A DNA stretch of 26,128 nt. Source: Auxenochlorella pyrenoidosa (lineage: Eukaryota; Chlorophyta; Trebouxiophyceae; Chlorellales; Chlorellaceae). The translations under genes were made by a program, and so were the position numbers. The notes below the pieces were generated by a model that was not told the origin of the DNA, made no database searches, and worked only from the letters and a program-made list of their open reading frames with translations. This document shows, piece by piece, positions 19,602 through 26,128 of this stretch. The stretch's first letter is position 1; every line of letters starts with the position of its first letter. The DNA lies in NCBI GenBank assembly GCA_001430745.1, contig KQ482040.1:788280-814407 (forward strand). The letters are read 5' to 3'.

Positions 19602-21919
19602 TGTCCAAGGGCGAGGGGGAGAAGTGTGGAGAGAGTATGAGGGGGGTATCGAGGGCCCAAGGGCCAGGTGTAGGTAGGCGTGTGAAAGAGGACGAACAGG
19701 GCACAGGGTTTCTTGTTTGCACCGCAGCAGGGGCGCCCAGCATGGGCGCCACGTTCTGGTCTCTTCTGCCTGACAACGGCGTCAAACAGCCGGATTCTGG
19801 GAAGATCGGACCGCCATCTCTGTTCTCAGGGTGCTGCCAAGAGGAGCACGAAACTACAACGACGTTGCGCGCGCGATGGTAAATTGCTTGGGTCACACAC
19901 AACTGTACGGGCCCCCGATGGCTCCCAGAACGATGATAGATCGCTATAATCGCAGCCCACATGCCCCAGTGGGTCTCGGCGGGCAATTCTTGCATGCAGG
20001 GTTTGAAGTCAAGGGTGCATGGACCCGAGGTTTCTTGCTTCTGCGGCTCGCGTCCCGGCATCAGACGCCCGAGCGACGCGATCGGTCAGCCAAGCGCATG
20101 CATGCAACGGCTGCCGTGCGGATGCAGGGCCCCGGCGCCGTCTCACGGCAGCGCTTTGCCTGGGAGGGAGGGTCCACTCCGGGGACGCTGCCGCAAGTGG
20201 TCCCTCACTGACCCCTTGCATGCAAGGATGCTGGAGCCCACGAACCTGCGGTTGGCCTCTGTTGATGATCATTGCCGGTCCACCCTGTGCAGCACATTGT
20301 GGTCATTCCTGACGCTAGGGTTTGGCCTTGCACGTGTGGGCAGCCTTTGTTACACAGGCGCCCAAAGGCTCTGTCAATGACGGAATGTCGGGCCTTGCAT
20401 GGCGGGCTGTCTGAGGGAGGGTTGGTAGGAGTGCTGGGCACTGGCTGAAGTTTGCCACGAGCCTGTTGCTGCTGGGTTGCCTGAAATACCCGCTTCTGGG
20501 TCATGTTTCCTGGCACCAGCTGGCCTGTGATCCTGGCAAAATGGAGCGGGCGCTGTGAGCGTACACAGGCAGCCGTCAAGAATGGCTCGAGGTGCTGTGC
20601 GCTGCCGGCATGATGCCACATGGAGCACCATGTGGTGGGTACTGGGTCATGTGCACTCGCCTGCGCCTGTCATGAGCGCATGCCTGTGAAGTCTGGTGGT
20701 TGCTGCCAAGGGTGTGCTGGTCAGCATGCCATGCTCATGTCAAGGTGGATGCCTGGGTGCTGTGACGCCCTGACACCGCCTGGCAACACGTCAGCATGGA
20801 ACGCCAAGCACTGGATGCTTTGGAAGGCTGCTGTGTGCTGTGGCTCCTGTCTCCTGTGCGGTCTGTGCACGCCCCATTCCACTGTACGTTGGCGAGTGCA
20901 TGGCACGGGATATGAGAGCTCTGCTGCTCAAACTTCCACTTTCCATTAGACCCCAGCGGATGCCATGCCGAGCCTTCACGAGAAACTGGGCATCTAAAGC
21001 TGTAACAGCTGAACGGCTCGGGGCTTGCAGTACGTGGGCCCTGCCAAGTGGCGGGTGCAGCGAGCCTGTGCAGTTCTGCAGACACCCAGGGTGTGCAGGC
21101 GCCGCCTGCTTGATGGATGCTCTGATGCACACATACATACATATCATGCATGCTTACCCTCCAGGGGCTCGGCCGGCGGCTGGGGCCAGGTCTGGTGCAA
21201 GGTGATGCCGCTAGCATCTGGGTCTTCTGTCAGTGCTGTGCGCCGCTGGGCGGTGGACCACCGTGCAGTGCAGGCATGCAGCCGCTGCGTGGTGCCAGCA
21301 CTGCCCAGTACTGTATGGTGCCAGCAGACAGTGCCTTGCAGTGCCCCCAGCAGCAGCACTGGTTAGCACCAGCGCCGCCCAGTGCTGCCCGGCGGGCACG
21401 CCAGCCGGCGCTGCGCGGCACCGGCACCGCCCAGCGCCAGCCAGCGCCAGATGCCGCAGCACCAGGTGGCGCTGCCCAGCGCCAGCGCCGGCTGCCACCG
21501 GCCCAGCACCAGCGCCGCCCCGGTGCCATGAAAACCTACCAACCAGTGCTGGTGCCGGCTCGGTGTCAAAGCGGCGCTGCCAGTAGACCCAGATGAGGGC
21601 ACCTGCACTGCAGCTGCGGCTGGGCAAGGGGCACTCGGGCTGTGTGGCGGCGCCTGCTGTCCCTGGACGCCGGCTAATTACACTTAAGGGCGCCAGGTGT
21701 CTGCAAGCAACAGATTCCTGGCGTCGGGAACCCTCTTTGAAGTCGCTCTTCAGGCGCAGCAGCAGTCGTTTCGGCTCCCCCCATGTTCAGCATGCTGATC
21801 GAGTAAATTGCCCTCCATTCACGGTATCTCACCCCGCTGAGGCTTGCCCCGGCCCTGCAAGCGCAACCTTGTGACCGCTCCCACCTGCACTCGCTCCCAC
21901 CCGGCTGTCTTGCCTCGCG
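19602..21919. other. divergent intergenic region between NTT and RWP-RK genes (2.3 kb)
   Basis: The spacer between the divergent starts at 19601 (minus) and 21920 (plus) is the longest unexplained stretch in the window and should hold both promoters and 5' UTRs. It is less GC-extreme than the genes, with a TATAAT-like AT patch near 19944. Open frames up to about 170 codons exist on both strands, but none resembles a known protein or shows convincing exon structure. A GC-rich degenerate repeat occupies about 21283-21560. Confidence 0.55.
21283..21560. repeat. degenerate CCAGCGCC/GTGCCAGCA-type repeat block
   Basis: Short related units (GTGCCAGCACTGCCCAG, CACCAGCGCCGCCC, CCAGCGCCAGC) recur irregularly for about 280 bases. 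Near-inverted copies also occur: GGTGCCAGCACTG near 21291 against CAGTGCTGGTGCC near 21545. It lies 360-640 bases upstream of the RWP-RK start codon. The function is unknown. Confidence 0.65.
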
Positions 21920-24119
21920 ATGACGAGCCCAGAGGTCTGCGGACTCACGCTGCTGGGTCCAGACTTCGCCAAGCTGGACGTCATGTTGCCCGAGCCCCTG
22001 TGCACCCCAAGCCTGGGCCTGGCCCTGCGCGGGGAGGGCTGCCTGCCCAGTCCGGGCCTGCGCTGGACACCACGGCCTGGCACAGCCGATCCCTTCTACC
22101 TTGGGGCCAGGTGCGGTGCCGCTGTCCCGCCCACCATTGACTTACGGCGGCGGCCCACCCCCCAACCACCCGGCGGCGAGTTTTGACTGCACTCTTGCAT
22201 GCTCCTGTGCAGACCCGGCACATGCCCGACCTTTCCTCCCCTCCGCCGATTCCCTCCCTGTCCCTGCACCCTGCAGCGCCAAGCTGTATGACAAGCCCCT
22301 GGCGTCCTCAGCACTGGGCGGCCCCTCCCTGCCCATCGCGCCGCTCTCCTCGCTGGCCCTGCCAGAGCTGCTGCACGCCAACTTCATGATGCCCACCGTG
22401 CCCTCCAACTCCCACCCGGTCAGCGCCGACATCATTTCGTCTGTGCCCGTGGCAGCGCCCACGCCCGCCAACCTGCCAGCCGCAGCACCCATGCCGGTCA
22501 CTGTGCCGCAGCCGCTGCCGCAGCCCAGGAGGTAAGAGCGGGGCCAGCTCCAGCCGAGGGAGCTGCTGCCAGGGGCTCCCGCCTTGGGATATCTGTCCTG
22601 CGAGGCTCAAAGCTTGTTTCCCTGTGTTGCAACGACCATGCCCACCTCACTGCTTCCCTCTCCTGCCCCTGCACCCAACCCCTATCTATGCAGCACCCTC
22701 CCAATGACGATGGTGCCAGCGTCGTCATCCATGCCGGTGCCAGTGGCTGCCCCCGCCAGCTGCGGCTCCATGGACGGCTGTCGCAGCGTGCCCAGCAGGC
22801 AAGCGCGCGCCCGCAGCCCTAGAAAAGCCGACGCCCGGCGGCTCTCGGTGCACTCGGCGGCGGTAGCAGCAGCAGCAAGCGGCCCTGCAGGCAGCAGCGC
22901 GGCGGCCACGCAGGCAGAGGCCCAGCCCCCGACGGCAGAGGCCAGCAGCGGCAGCGGCGGCGGCGGCGCGGCGCGGCCCACCAGCGCAGGCGGCGACGGC
23001 GAGTCCATGGAGCACCGCCTCACCTTGGACTTTTTGGAGGAGAACGGCTACTTTGACATGCCCATCCAGGTGAGGTCAAAGAGGCGCTCATGCAGAGAGG
23101 CTTGGCAGGCCCTGCAGGGGCGCATGCAGGGCCACGTGGCCCGTCCGCAGGCAGCCTGGCCCACCCGCTGCAATGCCCGCCCTGCGTGCCGCATCCGACC
23201 CTGCCCATGACATGCATGCCGAATCCCTGCTGACCAAACGCCCCACCCCGCCGACCATCGAATCCCACCAACCCCACCCCTGCAGCAAGCCGCCGCGGAG
23301 CTGCGCGTCGGCGTGACCACACTCAAGAAGGTGTGCCGCGTGAACAGCATCGGGCGGTGGCCCTTCCGCAAGCGCTCCTCGCTCAACCGCCTCATCGAGA
23401 AGACGCGCGAGTACTTTGCCTCTGATCCGGAGCAGTGCCGTGAGGCGCTGGCGGCGCTGGAGGAGCAGCGCAGCGTGCTCAAGGTGGGGGGCTTCCGCTA
23501 AGGGGGCGCTGCGCTGCAGGCGTGCGGACGTCTGTGCGGTGCTCCTGGCTGTGGTAGGGGTACACACCAGCCCGTGCGCTGTCTCCCGCCTCCCTCACCT
23601 TCCTGCCCGCCCCGGCTGCTGTCCAATACCCCCTGCAGGCGCAGCAGGGCGAGGACATCCCAGACCAGGTCAAGCGGTACCGCCAGAGCATCTTCAAGCT
23701 GGACTACAAGGTCAAGAAGATTGCCAAGGAGAAGCGGGGCAACAAGGGTGAGCGGGCAGCAGAGGAGCGCCGCCCTTCGGGGCAGCTTGCAGCCGATAGC
23801 GGCTCCCCATGGGCGCGGGGGGTGCGGGCTGCTCGCGGCTGCTTCGGGCGGCAGGGAGCAGAGAGTTTTGACCGAGCTCGGGCAGCGTCCCCACGCATCA
23901 AGCGCGACCCGCCCCGACGGGTTTCTAACTGTTCCCTGCCCCCCTCCCCCGCCGCCCGCAGCAGGCGCCGCGCTGGCTGCCGCCGACAAGGCGCAGGTGG
24001 TGCGCCAGCTGGGCGTGGTCACTCCCGCCAACACCATCCTCGGCCTGCTCGGCTGCCAGCCCGACCCCGGCACCGACCTCGACCCCGGGCTGTGCGAGAT
24101 GGAGACTTCCGAGGATTGA
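21920..24119 (+). CDS. RWP-RK domain transcription factor
   Basis: This is a DNA-binding protein of the plant/algal RWP-RK family, whose members act in nitrogen responses and gamete/germ-cell programmes; the target here is unknown. Exons: 21920-22110, 22277-22531, 22694-23069, 23286-23483, 23639-23747, 23962-24119, giving 428 residues. The RWP-RK domain spans about residues 258-312: LTLDFLEENGYFDMPIQ, then AAAELRVGVTTLKKVCR, then the signature RWPFRK at 298-303. It is split between exons 3 and 4. Before it is a Pro/Ala-rich region (~65-190) and a Ser/Gly/Ala stretch (~200-250). After it is a charged, probably helical segment (~313-376) and an acidic end. I see no GAF-like or PB1 domain, so it resembles the short RKD-like class more than NIN-like proteins. 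The ATG at 21920 is the first in its open frame; an additional upstream exon cannot be excluded. Confidence 0.9.
23959..23964 (+). other. tandem CAGCAG acceptor before last RWP-RK exon
   Basis: Exon 5 ends one base into a codon at 23747. Acceptors after 23961 and after 23964 both keep the frame and differ by one alanine (Ala-Gly-Ala versus Gly-Ala). I list the upstream one in the model, but both may be used. Confidence 0.6.
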
Positions 24120-24933
24120 GGATCCAGAGGGATCCTCTGCAAGGGACTGTGTCGGCTGTCAACACGCCGGGAGGCCAGCAAGCGCCGGCCAGGCAGCACA
24201 GGCATGCCAGCCCATATATATACAGCCACAAGCCCCACGCCATTGTACATTCCAACAGGCCAGCTCAGCCAGCCCGCAGCAGCCCACAAAAAGACGGCAC
24301 TTGCGCTCTTTTTAACAAGACAGCCTGCGCAGCCCCTAGGCAGCCCGCCCACCCTCCTGTGCGCTTCCCCAAGCACCCCCCTCAATCTTTCCTCACCGCA
24401 GCCGCTCCCAGCTGAGCACTAGTCATTCCACCACTTTCCAGCTCCAAATATCATTAATGCCTCACAGTATGCCCAATCTGGAGGCCACACTCATGCGCCC
24501 ACCCCCGCCTGGTTAGGCAGCACTCGCTCCCCGGGGATCCCGCGCGCTCCGCACTATTTTGCACCCGACACACTGCCACTGTTCGGCTGCGCCGTGTTTC
24601 GTCACCACCACCATTCAATCGGTTACCTGGCCCCCTGTCCTACACTCCCGACCTCACTTCTGACGTAGCCTGTCATGACACAACCTCTTCACACGCACCG
24701 CTCCTTCTCCATGGGACCCCCGCACAAGCGGCTCCCCGCAAACCTGCCTCGACCCCCTATTTTCCCAGCTGCCCCTGCCTGCACTGCATTGCTGCCGGCA
24801 CAACTGCTGGCTTGGAACACGCCACCTGAACTCTGAATCCTCTGGGCTGCTTGCCTTGCACAAACGGCGCGACATCGTTACGGCGCCACCGCTTTGTAAC
24901 CACACCCGTACATACGCACAATCAGTCTGGCTG
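24120..24933. other. convergent 3' flanks of RWP-RK and cyclophilin genes (814 nt)
   Basis: The region lies between two convergent stop codons and is relatively rich in A/T, including a TATATATA at about 24215-24222. A TGTAA at 24895-24899 is the only plus-strand poly(A) candidate I found after the RWP-RK stop, which would make a 3' UTR of almost 780 nt. No TTACA was seen for the minus-strand gene. No coding region is supported. Confidence 0.5.
24895..24899 (+). terminator. UGUAA poly(A) signal candidate for RWP-RK gene
   Basis: A single TGTAA 776 bases after the stop codon, just 35 bases from the end of the convergent coding region. If used, the two transcripts would nearly touch or overlap. 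Confidence 0.3.
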
Positions 24934-26106
24934 CTACCGCCGGGCGCGTTCGCGGCTGCGCTCGCGATGGCTGCCACGCTCGCGGCTGCGCGACCGGCTG
25001 CGTCGCGGCGCGTGCTCCTGCCGCCCCCGCTCCTGCCTGCCTCTGCTGCGAGACCTGCTGCGCCGCCGCTGCTCCTGCTCCCGCCCCTCCCGCCGATCCC
25101 GGCCGTCCCGCTCATCCCTGCGCTCGTGCCCGCCCCGCCCCTCCCGACCGTCCCGCTGCTTGCGCTCGCTGCGGTGGTCCCGCTCTTCCCGCCGCCGCCG
25201 CTCCCGACTGCGGCTGCGGCTGCGCCGCCGCTCCCGGCTCCTGCTGCGCCGCCGGCGGGGCTCCTCCACGCGGGGGGGCCGTGGCGGCGCCTGCCTCTGC
25301 AGAGGTGAAAGCAGGCAAGCCAGGAGGAGTTGGAACAACCGGAAGGGCGGGTGGGGCTCGGCGGCCGCAATGCCTGCAGCAGCCCGGCGCGGCGGCAGTG
25401 GCATGAGTGCTGTCCGGGCTTTGCTGAGGCTAGCTGGGGCATCGCATCCGCGCCAGCAGTGATGTCGCCTCACCACGGGGGCCTCCTCCTCGGGTCCTTC
25501 GTCCAAGACTAGGGCGTAGCCGCCGCCGCCGCCGCGCCCGCCGTGCCCGCGCCCGCCGCCGCGGCCACCCAGCGGCAGATACCGATCCTTCAGCTCAAAC
25601 CGCCCCGAGGTGCCTGCAGAGGGCCTCCAAAACCGGGTGCCGTTTTTCCCCCTCGACCAGATGGGTGTGCAGCCACGCACAGCTGCCGCGCCGCTCCCCA
25701 CATGCAGCGCCCCCGCAGAATGTGCATCAACTGACACTCTGATTCAAGTCCTCCAAGCCCCGAGACCAAATTCAGACGTCATGCGCTGATGTGATCCCAG
25801 GCTGCCCCACATGTTGAGCACATGTCCATTCATGCATCCATTGACAGGCGGGGCACCCTCCTGGCGAGAGCCCCCCCCCCAACCCACCACACCCACCCAC
25901 CCACCACCACACACACACACACGTGCGCCCCACCACCCACCCGCGTCGGCCTGCTGCCGCTGGTGCGCGTCGGCCTCGCCGCCCATGTCGGCGTTGCCCT
26001 TGCGCCCAAAGCGCCGGAACTGCTTCCACAGGTGGGAGACGCTCTGCGAGAAGTCCACCTTGATGCGGCGGTCGTCGATCAGCACGTTGTTCATCTTGAA
26101 GTAGGC
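24934..26106 (-). CDS. CYP59: CYP59/PPIL4-type cyclophilin-RRM protein with RS tail (5' partial)
   Basis: This family joins a peptidyl-prolyl isomerase domain to an RRM and, in plants, an RS-rich tail; Arabidopsis CYP59 binds SR proteins and the RNA polymerase II CTD in the nucleus. Visible exons in transcript order: 26106-25941, 25613-25474, 25296-24934, giving 222 residues. The first carries the very conserved end of the RRM and linker, [20 protein letters not shown] followed by QSVSHLW. The second has [12 protein letters not shown], a Gly/Arg-rich stretch and YALVLDE, which matches the post-RRM segment of PPIL4. The third is an Arg-rich RS/RE/RD tail of 120 residues with many RSRS and RER runs, ending at TAG 24936-24934. 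The isomerase domain and most of the RRM lie off the right edge. No CCHC zinc knuckle is seen after the RRM, unlike plant CYP59 as I remember it. Confidence 0.87.
25869..25940 (-). repeat. G/TG-rich low-complexity donor side of CYP59 intron
   Basis: On the plus strand this is C-run, CCCA and CA repeats; on the transcript it is GTGGGTGG, (TG)n and G-runs extending from the donor at 25940. The intron is 25614-25940. Confidence 0.85.
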
Positions 26107-26128
26107 CTGCAGGGTGGGGGGTGGAAGT
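26107..26128 (-). other. intron fragment at right edge
   Basis: Read on the minus strand, the last bases form a C-rich tract ending in CTGCAG directly before the exon that starts at 26106. This is therefore the acceptor end of another CYP59 intron. Confidence 0.75.

Noticed and set aside
20735..21217. 160-codon minus-strand frame in the NTT/RWP-RK spacer
   Set aside because: No recognisable domain, an ordinary mixed composition and no splice-supported continuation. I cannot support it as a gene.
21150..21596. 148-codon frame through the degenerate repeat block
   Set aside because: It is low-complexity Ala/Gln/Arg sequence produced by the repeats, with no family resemblance and no exon context.
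24851..25462. Plus-strand Arg/Ser/Leu-rich frame resembling an SR protein
   Set aside because: It is the reverse complement of the RS tail of the minus-strand cyclophilin gene. Arg/Ser-coding DNA often gives Arg-rich frames on the other strand. The minus frame joins to RRM and post-RRM exons, while this one joins to nothing.

Overview
The window looks like nuclear DNA of a GC-rich, intron-dense green alga. A trebouxiophyte of the Chlorella type is my best guess. The reasons are: a plastid-type ATP/ADP translocase with a transit peptide; a PEP carboxylase ending in the plant/algal QNTG tail; an RWP-RK transcription factor; strong G/C preference at codon third positions; about one short intron (roughly 150-370 nt) per 100 nt of coding sequence; and UGUAA-type poly(A) signals after the PEP carboxylase gene. 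I could read six protein-coding genes by joining exons whose phases and protein families both agree. I saw no RNA genes, transposons or CRISPR arrays.

Layout. (1) 264-8241, +: phosphoenolpyruvate carboxylase, 22 exons, with the N-terminal ~200 residues off the left edge. (2) 8644-12240, +: gamma-tubulin complex component 3 (GCP3/Spc98), 8 exons. (3) 12477-13911, -: signal peptidase complex subunit 3 (SPC22/SPCS3), 5 exons, convergent with GCP3. (4) 14847-19601, -: plastidic ATP/ADP translocase (NTT/AATP), 15 exons. (5) 21920-24119, +: RWP-RK transcription factor, 6 exons, divergent from NTT across a 2.3-kb spacer. (6) 24934-26106, -: C-terminal part of a CYP59/PPIL4-type cyclophilin-RRM-RS protein, which continues off the right edge.

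The genes do not form a pathway. They are ordinary neighbours covering anaplerotic carbon fixation, microtubule nucleation, ER signal-peptide cleavage, plastid energy exchange, gene regulation and splicing/transcription coupling. The most unusual feature is the splicing. Nine of the 53 introns I can place start with GC rather than GT, and eight of those carry the motif GCAAG. One NTT intron has no AG acceptor where the protein requires it, directly beside a 23-base homopolymer. Introns also tend to be G/TG-rich near the donor and C/CA-rich near the acceptor. I found no clearly new multi-gene system. The splicing pattern is the best lead.
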